Assembly (NCBI GenBank): GCA_951812505.1
Contig: CATOSI010000003.1
Location: forward strand, 744,001-808,000
Direction of reading: 5' to 3'
Length of the DNA: 64,000 nucleotides
Source: an uncultured Dehalococcoidia bacterium
GTDB lineage: Bacteria > Chloroflexota > Dehalococcoidia > Lucifugimonadales > UBA1123
This document shows, one piece after another, positions 40,958-48,376 of this stretch (position 1 is its first letter; the number at the start of each line of letters is the position of its first letter). Both the position numbers and the translations under genes were made by a program. The notes under the pieces are model-generated. The model ran no database searches. It was not told the DNA's origin and worked only from the letters and a program-made list of their open reading frames with translations.

Positions 40958-42754
40958 TCAATTCTTGATCCACACCCTGGTCCAGTGGTGGTACTCGTTT
41001 AGAGCGAAGCTTGGGTGAAAGTCGCGGACCCGGGATTGCCACGTCCAGATGGACGTGCGAGTGAACGGCATGAACCTGTACCCCTGGCCGAGAATTCGGT
41101 TCTGGATGCTGTGGATCAACTCGGTTCTCTTTTCTGGGTCGTGCTCAATGGACTGGGCTTCAAGTAACTCATCCAGCTCCTTGTCGCTGTGCCCGGTGGT
41201 ATTCCAAATGCCTTCGCTATGGAACACGGGCAGGAGAAAGCCGTTTGGCGTGGAGACCGGAGCGGGGGGTCCCACCATCAACTGGTAGTCACCCTGCAGC
41301 CACGTGGTTTCACCGAAATGTCTCCTGTTGACTATGTCAACGCGCGTGTCGAAGCCGACGCTCTGCATACTTACCGAAACCGCATGGGCGTAGTCGAGAT
41401 GCGACTGGCCGAAGTCGCCGACAGTGATCGTGACGAGTGACCGAGACGCCATACCCGCATCGCGCAGTAGCGACCTGGCAGTTTCAGTGTCATTGAATCG
41501 GCTTGAGACCTCGGAGACTGGCAGAAGCCACTCAGCCGACGCTACCGGAAACCCTGTACCCACGAATCCGAATCCTTCCCACTGCTCTTCGATTATCCTG
41601 GCCGGATCCATAGAGAGCATGGCCGCCCTGCGCACTCGTACATCGTCGAAGGGAGAGTCTGTCGTCTTGAAGGCGACCTCGATGCCGTTTCCGGGCTGAG
41701 GGATATGTAAACTGGGGGAATTTGGCAATTGCTGGATGTGTTGTACCCACTCCGTCGGTTCCATTTCGTGAATGTCTATCATTCCGGTCTGGAACGCCGC
41801 GGCGCGGGTGGCTTTGTCAGTCAGAATGAGTATCTTGAGGTCGTCGGCGAGCGGAAGATCTGGTTCAAAGTAGTCCGGGTGGCGCGAGAACGAGTGGACC
41901 ACTCCTGGCAAACTCTCCTCAAGCATCCAGGGTCCAGTGCCGATAGTTGGGCCGTCCCTGAGGTCCCCGCCTTGTATCACCGTTTCTGGAGCTACGATCT
42001 TCGAGTGTCCGTCCGCAAGCGCCAGAAGTGCGTCCGCGTCGGGCAGGCCGAACCTCACTTTGAGCGTCAGGGGACCGAGATACTCCAGCGCTACTATGTT
42101 CCTCAGCAGTGGTGAGTTCGGAAAGTCCGGGTTGATCTGCCGCTGGTAGCTGAAGATCACGTCATCGGCATCGAGCGTCCTTCCTCCAACCGGGTCAAGG
42201 TTTTGCCATGTTACGTTGTCGCGTAGGTTGAACAGGTAGGACGTGGGAGACTCCATTGTCCAGTCGGTGCATATGTCGCACTCGACAACCATGCTGGGGA
42301 GTGTGGTGTCTGGCCCCGATTCCAGTCGCAAGAGCCTGGAATACGCGATCCCTGGACCCCACGTTGAAAGCGCGGGGGATACATCTTGGTGAACGTCTTG
42401 GTGGGCGATATTCTGGCTGCTTTCAAGATTCAGCGTGCCGCCTCGCGACCTGGAATCGGGTGTAGGAAGCGTAGCTGGCTGCGGTCGCGGTGGAGCCGGC
42501 ACGGGAGTGATTGTCAACTGTGCGACCGGTGTCGGAGTGGCGATTGGTGTCGCGGTCGGTACAGGCGTGGGCGTTCCCGTGACTGTGATGCGCGGAGTGG
42601 GTGTAGCGACGGCGTGAGGAGTAGCCGTGGCCGGCGCCGAAGTCGGCGTCGCGGCTGGATCCGGCTCCGGCGATTCCCCACACGCTGCTGACAAAAATAT
42701 GAGCAAGCCAACGGCGAGTTGCAACAGTGAGAGAAACGTGCTTTTGATCGTCAT
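40958..42754 (-). CDS. ABC transporter solute-binding lipoprotein, family 5 (peptide type)
   Basis: The 598-residue protein has a lipoprotein signal peptide with LSAAC (Cys25). It is followed by a Thr/Pro/Ala-rich tether (about residues 30-105) and a family 5 solute-binding fold: GGTLNLESSQNIAHQDVHQDVSPAL, TSYLFNLRDNVTWQNLDPVGGRTLDADDVIFSYQR, GTGPWMLEESLPG, FDDVRVRRAAMLSMDPARI and a C-terminal YRFMPFTRTSIWTWQSRV. Ligands of this family include oligopeptides, nickel and glycosides. No permease or ATPase of the Dpp/Opp type is adjacent, so the importer may be elsewhere. The gene overlaps the YbhN-like gene by 4 bp (ATGA), suggesting co-transcription. Confidence 0.92.
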   Translation of the reverse strand: MTIKSTFLSLLQLAVGLLIFLSAACGESPEPDPAATPTSAPATATPHAVATPTPRITVTGTPTPVPTATPIATPTPVAQLTITPVPAPPRPQPATLPTPDSRSRGGTLNLESSQNIAHQDVHQDVSPALSTWGPGIAYSRLLRLESGPDTTLPSMVVECDICTDWTMESPTSYLFNLRDNVTWQNLDPVGGRTLDADDVIFSYQRQINPDFPNSPLLRNIVALEYLGPLTLKVRFGLPDADALLALADGHSKIVAPETVIQGGDLRDGPTIGTGPWMLEESLPGVVHSFSRHPDYFEPDLPLADDLKILILTDKATRAAAFQTGMIDIHEMEPTEWVQHIQQLPNSPSLHIPQPGNGIEVAFKTTDSPFDDVRVRRAAMLSMDPARIIEEQWEGFGFVGTGFPVASAEWLLPVSEVSSRFNDTETARSLLRDAGMASRSLVTITVGDFGQSHLDYAHAVSVSMQSVGFDTRVDIVNRRHFGETTWLQGDYQLMVGPPAPVSTPNGFLLPVFHSEGIWNTTGHSDKELDELLEAQSIEHDPEKRTELIHSIQNRILGQGYRFMPFTRTSIWTWQSRVRDFHPSFALNEYHHWTRVWIKN

Positions 42755-43737
42755 TCCGGATCCGTAGATTCTTCCACTCGTCCGGAGAGAGCGGACTTCA
42801 ATTTGCTGATCGAGCCTATGCCCTCACGAGGCAGGAACAGCACCGCCATCAGTGTGGGAGGAAGGAAGAATACCGCGTGAGTGATAACTGCAAATCCAAA
42901 GGCTGGCTCATGGCTTACTTGGAACAGCCCTAGCAAGTACACTACGGCGAACTCGAACGAACCGATTGCAGAAGGGGCCGCTGGGATTGCCGTCGCGAAG
43001 AAGATTGTGGCCATGATTACCATTGTGGCCGTCATGGGCGTAATCGAGAGTTGAAATGAAATGGAGATTATCCAGGCCGTTACTCCTACGAACAGCCAGT
43101 AGATCACACTCAAAGCAAAAGACGCGGCCAGTCGCGCGCGTTCTCGCTCGAGATCTCTTACGGCTTTAACGAAGGACAGCACAGGTGGGAATCGTCGCGT
43201 CCACGAGATTCTGTTTCCGCTCCATGCCAGTATCCGGACCAGTACAATGCACAGAATGGCTAAACCGAGCGCTCCCCAGACATAAATTCCATAGTCGCTG
43301 ATTTCGGGAATGAATAGGAATGCAATCGCCAGGATGAGCGCGCTGGCGACTACATCCAGAACTCTTTCCATGCCGAGGGTGGCAAGGGCAACCGACGGGC
43401 GCACTTGATCCTTGATGGAAAGTATGGCGAGCTGGGCGGCCTCGCTCGCGATTCGTATTGGCACCAAGTTGTTGAGTCCGATTCCGACGTTCTGGACCAT
43501 GAAGAGCCGGTTGGTTGATACTTCTCCGTTTACAAACAGCGCTCTCCAACGGATGGCTCGCAGATAACTGGCGGCCATAAACACAGCGACGGCGAGGGTT
43601 ATCATAAGAATGGAGACGTCGCCGAAAGCATCCAATACGAGACTCCAGTCGAGCCCGCGAGCCGTCAGCCATCCCAGTCCAATGCTGATGGCTATTCCGG
43701 CTGCTATTCTTCCAGATACGAATGCCTTACTTCTCAA
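42751..43737 (-). CDS. YbhN/AglD-like (UPF0104) membrane protein
   Basis: The 328-residue integral membrane protein has about eight hydrophobic segments, with RIAAGIAISIGLGWLTARGL at the N-terminus, SYLRAIRWRALF, NVGIGLNNLVPIRIASEAAQLAIL (the conserved loop) and PAAPSAIGSFEFAVVYLLG. This pattern is that of the lysylphosphatidylglycerol synthetase membrane domain, YbhN and the dolichol/lipid-linked AglD proteins, thought to flip or move lipids. It starts at TTG 43737. The stop overlaps the start of the solute-binding lipoprotein gene. Confidence 0.88.
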   Translation of the reverse strand: MRSKAFVSGRIAAGIAISIGLGWLTARGLDWSLVLDAFGDVSILMITLAVAVFMAASYLRAIRWRALFVNGEVSTNRLFMVQNVGIGLNNLVPIRIASEAAQLAILSIKDQVRPSVALATLGMERVLDVVASALILAIAFLFIPEISDYGIYVWGALGLAILCIVLVRILAWSGNRISWTRRFPPVLSFVKAVRDLERERARLAASFALSVIYWLFVGVTAWIISISFQLSITPMTATMVIMATIFFATAIPAAPSAIGSFEFAVVYLLGLFQVSHEPAFGFAVITHAVFFLPPTLMAVLFLPREGIGSISKLKSALSGRVEESTDPE

Positions 43738-43840
43738 ATGTTGTGCTCACTATGTCTGCCCGATTTGTCGGCGCCTACTCTCGCGTTTAAGTATAATTAC
43801 CATGCATACGATTGGCTACGTTGGAGTGGAGTCACCTGTC

Positions 43841-43904
43841 CGTCATGCCGGCAAGAGTGGGCCACTGCATAATTGCCGGCATACCCGTGAAAACGGGGAT
43901 CCGG
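43841..43904 (+). repeat. REP-like palindromes, two degenerate units
   Basis: CGTCATGCCGGCAAG (43841-43855) and a palindrome GCCGGCATACCCGTG ... CGGGGATCCGG (43875-43904) are decayed copies of the dispersed unit. They lie in the 279-bp gap between divergent genes and read toward the tatD-type gene. Confidence 0.55.
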
Positions 43905-44016
43905 GTGTGGGGGCAGGCGAAGACGAATTGCCGATTGAATGTGCGAATAATGTTGTACAGCACCCGGAGCCCCAAGTCTGATTGCTTGGGCTGATTGGAT
44001 AACTGAGAGTGATGCT

Positions 44017-44844
44017 ATGTTTCTGGACTGCCATGTTCATCTTGAGCCATATACCGACGCGGAGGTCGGAGAGATTCTGAATCGAGCCGAGCAGGTGGGG
44101 GTGCGCGCTGTCATATCAGCGGGTACGACTATCGAGTCTTCGGAACGCTCTCTGCAACTGTCCGAAAAGTACGACGGTTTCTTCTCCGGGGTTGGAATTC
44201 ACCCTATGGACATTCGTGAGCCGTTCACCGACGCTACGTTTGAAGTGCTTGAGAGCATGGCGCTTTCCACGGACAAGGTGCTTGTAATAAGCGAAGTTGG
44301 CCTGGACTTCATGGAGGGCGCGCCCGACAGGGCCATCCAGTATCCGGCGTTCAGGGAGCAGATCAGGCTGGCGAGGCAGCTGAGTCTTCCGATAGTGTTC
44401 CACAGCAGGGAGTCGCACGACGAGGCATTTCGTGTACTGCGAGAAGAGCGCGCCTATGAAGTCGGCGGAGTGATGCACTACTTCCAAGCCGACTACGAAA
44501 CGGCGAGGCAGATCATTGACCTCGGATTCTACGTCTCGCTCGCCCGGCCGCTGCTGCGACTGCCCCATCTTCAACAGGCGGCGGCGAAGATTCCGCTGGA
44601 GCATATCGTTCTGGAGACTGACGCGGCTCCGCAGCCGTTCAAGGCGAAGCGGGAGAACTGGACAGAACCCAGGCACGTGGCTGTAGTTGCCCAGACACTG
44701 GCCGAACTCAAGGGCATAGATGTCGAGGAGGTCGAGGAGGTCACCACCCGAAATATGCGGCGTGTTCTTGGCGACGGCTGGGATATTGTCGAGAAGTACG
44801 TGGGAGCACAGGCTAATCCGCGGTCCTCAGCCTGTCCAGTATAA
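44017..44844 (+). CDS. TatD family metal-dependent hydrolase
   Basis: The 275-residue TIM-barrel protein has DCHVHLEPY at the start (HxH metal site), GIHPMDI, ISEVGLDFMEG (Glu ligand), FREQIRLARQLSLPIVFHSRESHDEAFRVL (His ligand), VGGVMHYFQADYETARQIIDLGFYVSLA and VLETDAAPQPF with the final Asp. TatD proteins are 3' exonucleases or deoxyribonucleases, though other family members act on other substrates. ATG 44017 has no strong ribosome site. Its last 32 bp overlap the end of the convergent nucleoside hydrolase gene. Confidence 0.9.
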   Translation: MFLDCHVHLEPYTDAEVGEILNRAEQVGVRAVISAGTTIESSERSLQLSEKYDGFFSGVGIHPMDIREPFTDATFEVLESMALSTDKVLVISEVGLDFMEGAPDRAIQYPAFREQIRLARQLSLPIVFHSRESHDEAFRVLREERAYEVGGVMHYFQADYETARQIIDLGFYVSLARPLLRLPHLQQAAAKIPLEHIVLETDAAPQPFKAKRENWTEPRHVAVVAQTLAELKGIDVEEVEEVTTRNMRRVLGDGWDIVEKYVGAQANPRSSACPV

Positions 44845-45712
44845 GTTGACGCGCGCTCTCAACCTCCACGTCAACCGCTACCTTCACCTCTGTACCCTTG
44901 TAGTCTGCGCGCGTTCTGCCCTTCTGTTCGCCTTCCTCGACCACGGTTATTCCGGCGTGCCTATACGTCAGCAGGTCGGGAGCGATGGCTGCGGCTACGG
45001 TGAGCGGGTCGCATAGGACGTATCTGTCGTATTCGGGATGGATTTCAAACCAGCCTTCGATGATTCGCGCGGCGAGACGCTCTCCGGTAGAAGTTCCCGA
45101 TCTCCAGTCCGTTTCCGCGAGCCCGAACGCGACCCTTTCGCACACGTCGAGACCGACGAGGGTGATCGGAATGCCTGAATCGAACACGACGTTGGCGGCG
45201 CGCGGGTCGTCGTAGATGTTGAATTCGGCGTATTGAGTCACATTCCCACCGACTTCGACTGCCCCTCCCATGACAAATATCTCTTTGATTCTGTCTTTGA
45301 CTTCAGGCCGTCGCTGGATGGCGACCGCCACGTTGGTGAGGGGCCCGAGCGCGATGATCGTAATGGCTTCGTCGAAAGTTGCGGCGGCGGATGAGATATA
45401 TCGGTCGGCGGGAACGGCGCTGAGCATCTCAACCGATTCCGGCAGCTCGATTGTCATACCGCCTGGGCCGTGGTAATGCTCCGCGAGTGCGAACTCTCCT
45501 GTCAGCGGCGTATCGGCGCCAATGTGAACCCTTATATCAAAGTTTCGCAAGCTGGTCAGCAGCCCCAGCGCGTTTCTAGTCGCATCTTGGAGCGACGTAT
45601 TTCCCGTAACGGTGGTCAATCCCGCGATGTCGAGCTCAGGCGAATTGAGGGCGGCGATCAACGCGATTGCGTCGTCTGTGCCCGGGTCCGTGTCTATTAT
45701 GACTCTGGTCAT
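44813..45712 (-). CDS. inosine-uridine preferring nucleoside hydrolase family protein
   Basis: The 299-residue protein starts TRVIIDTDPGTDDAIALIAALNSPELDIAGLTTVTGNTSL, where the DTDPGxDDA cluster binds calcium. IIALGPLTNVAVAIQRRPEVKDRIKEIFVMGGAVEVGGNVTQYAEFNIYDDPRAANVV follows, with the conserved Asn and Asp ligands near the ribose. The enzyme hydrolyses the N-glycosidic bond of ribonucleosides in salvage. It overlaps the tail of the tatD-type gene by 32 bp and the second copy of the 319-bp element begins 98 bp upstream of its ATG. Confidence 0.92.
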   Translation of the reverse strand: MTRVIIDTDPGTDDAIALIAALNSPELDIAGLTTVTGNTSLQDATRNALGLLTSLRNFDIRVHIGADTPLTGEFALAEHYHGPGGMTIELPESVEMLSAVPADRYISSAAATFDEAITIIALGPLTNVAVAIQRRPEVKDRIKEIFVMGGAVEVGGNVTQYAEFNIYDDPRAANVVFDSGIPITLVGLDVCERVAFGLAETDWRSGTSTGERLAARIIEGWFEIHPEYDRYVLCDPLTVAAAIAPDLLTYRHAGITVVEEGEQKGRTRADYKGTEVKVAVDVEVESARQLILDRLRTAD

Positions 45713-45810
45713 ATCTGAGTGGTCCTTAGCGTCCCTGCGGGTCAGCGCTTTTCAAATTCGGCGATTCTGTGAAGGTCGAGAGAGTCGCGCAACGCTTCGC
45801 ACTGACTTCG

Positions 45811-46129
45811 CAGGGCTTTTTCAAAGTTGAGTCAGATGTAATCCGGCGAGTTGTCGGATCCGGAGGTTCATATATCTTGGTTTATAATTGTACAGGGCGG
45901 GAACAGGGGAGTCACAGGCATGTACAGGGGGCGATTTTGCCCTGAGTCTGCCCTGCGTCGCCCTGCGTTAGCGTGTTTTGAAATCTCCGAGGCTTCGATT
46001 TCTGGATACATAAATACAAATTTATGTATCCAGTGCCAGAAACTTTGTTCTTGACGGGTGTATTGTAGCGCATTTGCGGGATAGATGTGTAGTGGAAATA
46101 GAAGCGCGGACGACTTTGCAAAGGCCCTG
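45811..46129 (-). mobile_element. 319-bp MITE-like element, copy 2, with 9-bp target duplication
   Basis: The same element as at 512-830 in inverted orientation, also exactly 319 bp, flanked by CTGACTTCG at 45802-45810 and 46130-46138. The ends are CAGGGCTTTTTCAAAGTTG (left, plus strand) and the complement of CAGGGCCTTTGCAAAGTCG. Inside is a perfect 14-bp hairpin, CTGGATACATAAAT (46002-46015) and its complement (46020-46033) with an ACAA loop; in copy 1 this arm has decayed. It fills the 460-base gap between the nucleoside hydrolase and the epimerase gene and reads with both. Confidence 0.9.
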
Positions 46130-46172
46130 CTGACTTCGAAGAGGCACCGGTCGCTGGGAGATGCAGTTGATT

Positions 46173-47129
46173 CTAATGGTTATTCATGGCGGTTGCGTAG
46201 GACTTCCACGCACTCTGCGAGGTATGGCGAAATTCGATGTTAATGGCGGATTTGATCTTATCCGTATTTACGGTCCAGCGGTAGCGGATGAAGTCGAGTC
46301 CACAGGCAGGCGAATCGTTCTGAAGTCTCAGATGCCACGCCGCGGATGTGAGTAGATACCAAATCGGCGCGGGCAGCCTGATGACGGGGCGGTTCATCAT
46401 CGCGACCATCTCGCTCCAGCGGATGGCTCCGTCTCCGGCGACGTTGTAGATTCCGCGTGGTCTGCGCTCCAGGCACCGTATCAAGGTTCGCACAAGATCG
46501 TCTTCGTGCAAAAACTGCATGGGTGGGTCCGCTGAACCGATTCCGGGCAGGAAAGGCTTTCTGAACGCACGGGCTATGAAGTTGTCGGCGTTCGGGCCCA
46601 TAACAGGACAGACGCGCAGGATCGTTACAGCGACTTCCGGGTTTCGGCTGGCGAACTCACTCACCAGCGACTCGGCGGCGACTTTGTCCCGGCTGTACTG
46701 GAATCCCTCTAGTGGACGCACAGCGTCCGTTTCCGACAGAAGTTCCGGGTGGTCGGCATGGGCGCCATAGACCGATGTGCTGCTGAGGTAGATGACGTGA
46801 CGGACTCCAGCCTGTTCCGAGGCTTGCAGCGCATTTTCGGTTCCGGCGACGTTTACCGTTCTCGCGCGCGCCTCTTGCCGCGCAGGATTCAGAACGTAAG
46901 CGAGGTGGATGACAGTATCAACTCGATGCCTCGCGAAGATGCCCGGTCTGTTCTCGGAGACACCCCAGGGCACGAACTTAACCTTGCTCGAGTATTCGAT
47001 GGAAGGCGACCTGATGTCGGTGGCGAGAATCATGTCTACAGCAGCCGACTCCTGGAGTTCACCGATGAGTCTGCCTGCTATATATCCTGAAGCCCCGGTT
47101 ATGCCGATTCTTAACGGCGAGTCACTCAT
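46173..47129 (-). CDS. NAD-dependent epimerase/dehydratase family protein
   Basis: The 318-residue extended short-chain dehydrogenase begins LRIGITGASGYIAGRLIGEL (NAD-binding GxxGxxx motif) and has VIHLAYVLNPAR, YLSSTSVYG with the catalytic Ser, and YSRDKVAAESLV with the Tyr-x-x-x-Lys pair. The substrate is probably a nucleotide sugar or small sugar. ATG 47129 is chosen because it overlaps the end of the DUF6379 gene (ATGAGTGA); the longer frame to 47183 lies in that gene. It is the last gene of a leftward cluster with aldolase and DUF6379. Confidence 0.9.
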   Translation of the reverse strand: MSDSPLRIGITGASGYIAGRLIGELQESAAVDMILATDIRSPSIEYSSKVKFVPWGVSENRPGIFARHRVDTVIHLAYVLNPARQEARARTVNVAGTENALQASEQAGVRHVIYLSSTSVYGAHADHPELLSETDAVRPLEGFQYSRDKVAAESLVSEFASRNPEVAVTILRVCPVMGPNADNFIARAFRKPFLPGIGSADPPMQFLHEDDLVRTLIRCLERRPRGIYNVAGDGAIRWSEMVAMMNRPVIRLPAPIWYLLTSAAWHLRLQNDSPACGLDFIRYRWTVNTDKIKSAINIEFRHTSQSAWKSYATAMNNH

Positions 47130-47493
47130 CTGCGACGGTGTCAGTGAAGTCGAAACTGAGCGTGCCGAGCCCGGGAACGTCAAAACCCATGCCTATCTTG
47201 TGGGGCCCGGGTTCCAGTGTCGTCCCGGCGACGCGAATGATGATGCTCCTGTTCATTGCAAGGGTGAAAGTCCTGTCCTGGGAGACTTCGTGGAATCCGG
47301 TCAATTCGCCGTCCATCCAGAACGCGGCGCTGTCCAGCGGCAACTGGCGCCCGTCCAGTGTGAGAGGCCGCATCCTGAAGGCATATCCTGAACCGAGGCG
47401 GTTGAGAAGACTGAACTCGAATCCGTCATCGGTGTTCTTCAGGCTCTGTTTCACGTACAGCCTTCTCAGCAGAAATCCGGGAACGGCTACCAT
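47122..47493 (-). CDS. DUF6379 protein (C-glycoside deglycosidase beta subunit-like)
   Basis: The 123-residue protein matches my recollection of DUF6379, the small beta subunit of C-glycoside deglycosidases: GFLLRRLYVKQSLKNTDDGFEFSLLNRLGSG, then MRPLTLDGRQLPLDSAAFWMDG and a C-terminal beta sandwich with GPHKIGMGFDVPGLGTLSFDFTDTV. In the characterised enzymes this subunit pairs with an alpha subunit of the sugar-isomerase fold to break C-glycosidic bonds. No alpha subunit is encoded in the window. ATG 47493 overlaps the stop of the upstream aldolase gene (ATGGTAG) and its own stop overlaps the epimerase start, so the three are coupled. Confidence 0.7.
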   Translation of the reverse strand: MVAVPGFLLRRLYVKQSLKNTDDGFEFSLLNRLGSGYAFRMRPLTLDGRQLPLDSAAFWMDGELTGFHEVSQDRTFTLAMNRSIIIRVAGTTLEPGPHKIGMGFDVPGLGTLSFDFTDTVADE

Positions 47494-48167
47494 GGGTCGC
47501 CGGCTCCATCGTGCAGATTCTTCAATCTGTAAATGGCTGTTTGGGCCGAGACGAATTCGGGCGCGATTGGGACGACCTGGCCGAGACTGCGAGCCATTAT
47601 GTAAATCTGACACGCACGCTCCACCAGCAGGCAGACCGAGAGGGCTTCTTCAAGCGTACTTCCGACGGTTACCGCGCCATGATTGGCTATGAATGCCGCC
47701 TTGTTGTCTCCCAGGGCTTCACACACATTTCTGGCCAGTTCAGGCGTACCGGGGAAACCGTACTTCGATACCTTTATCTCCCCGCCGACGTAGATGACCA
47801 CCTCGTCTATCACCGGCGGAAGGTTAATGCCGGAAACGGCGAGGACGCTTGAATAAACGGAGTGCGTATGGACTACGGCGTGGACGTCTGGTCGCCCTTG
47901 GTATATGCCGGTATGCAGAAGACTTTCAGACGATGGCAATAGGCTGCCTTCCACGGGCTCGATCTCGAAGTCGGTCACTACTACGTCGTTGTGGGTTAGG
48001 TTCTCATATGGCGTGTCCGACGGCGTTACCGCCATGAGGTCGCGCCCATCTTCGGGATCGAGACGGACACTGACATTGCCGGCTGTCCCGACCACCAAAC
48101 CGAGTTCTGCCATTTTGCGGGCGGTTTCAGCGACACTCTGCTTGTGTTCTTGCCACTTACTCTTCAT
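47487..48167 (-). CDS. class II aldolase/adducin family protein
   Basis: The 226-residue protein has the class II aldolase signature of fuculose-phosphate aldolase and ribulose-5-phosphate 4-epimerase: GTAGNVSVRL near residue 30, SSESLLHTGIYQGRPDVHAVVHTHSVYSSVLAVSG (the HxH zinc pair), and ANHGAVTVGSTLEEALSVCLLVERACQIY with the third His. It is expected to cleave or epimerise a sugar phosphate. It is the first gene in a set of overlapping genes with DUF6379 and an epimerase, and a kinase gene lies upstream after a gap of 209 bp, which fits a sugar breakdown route. Confidence 0.9.
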   Translation of the reverse strand: MKSKWQEHKQSVAETARKMAELGLVVGTAGNVSVRLDPEDGRDLMAVTPSDTPYENLTHNDVVVTDFEIEPVEGSLLPSSESLLHTGIYQGRPDVHAVVHTHSVYSSVLAVSGINLPPVIDEVVIYVGGEIKVSKYGFPGTPELARNVCEALGDNKAAFIANHGAVTVGSTLEEALSVCLLVERACQIYIMARSLGQVVPIAPEFVSAQTAIYRLKNLHDGAGDPW

Positions 48168-48269
48168 AGAAAGGTTCTCTTGCCAGTTGGATTGTATCAG
48201 GGTACGGCGTGACGATGCTGTACCAACTTGGTCGGTGGACTAAATCAAGACCTGCGCCGCCCCACCCCC

Positions 48270-48295
48270 GGATACCCGCCTTCGCGGGTATGACG
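48270..48295 (-). repeat. REP-like palindrome
   Basis: CGTCATACCCGCGAAGG...GGTATCC on the minus strand, in the 209-bp gap between the FGGY kinase and aldolase genes, reading with both. Similar TACGGCGTGA-containing stretches flank it at about 48195-48221 and 48317-48340. Confidence 0.7.
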
Positions 48296-48376
48296 ATGAG
48301 GTGACCGACTAGATTGATACAGGATACGGCGTGATTATGATGTCGCGCAGAAAAGGACTCATCGTGCGCCTGACAG

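Noticed and set aside
42423-42691. Opposite-strand open frames over the Thr/Pro-rich tether of the solute-binding lipoprotein
   Set aside because: They are shadows of a low-complexity repeat-rich coding stretch; the lipoprotein frame has a proper signal peptide and fold.
43968-43992. AGCCCCAAG/CTTGGGCT hairpin before the tatD-type gene as a terminator or riboswitch
   Set aside because: The stem has a bulge, no T-run follows, and no known riboswitch core is visible.
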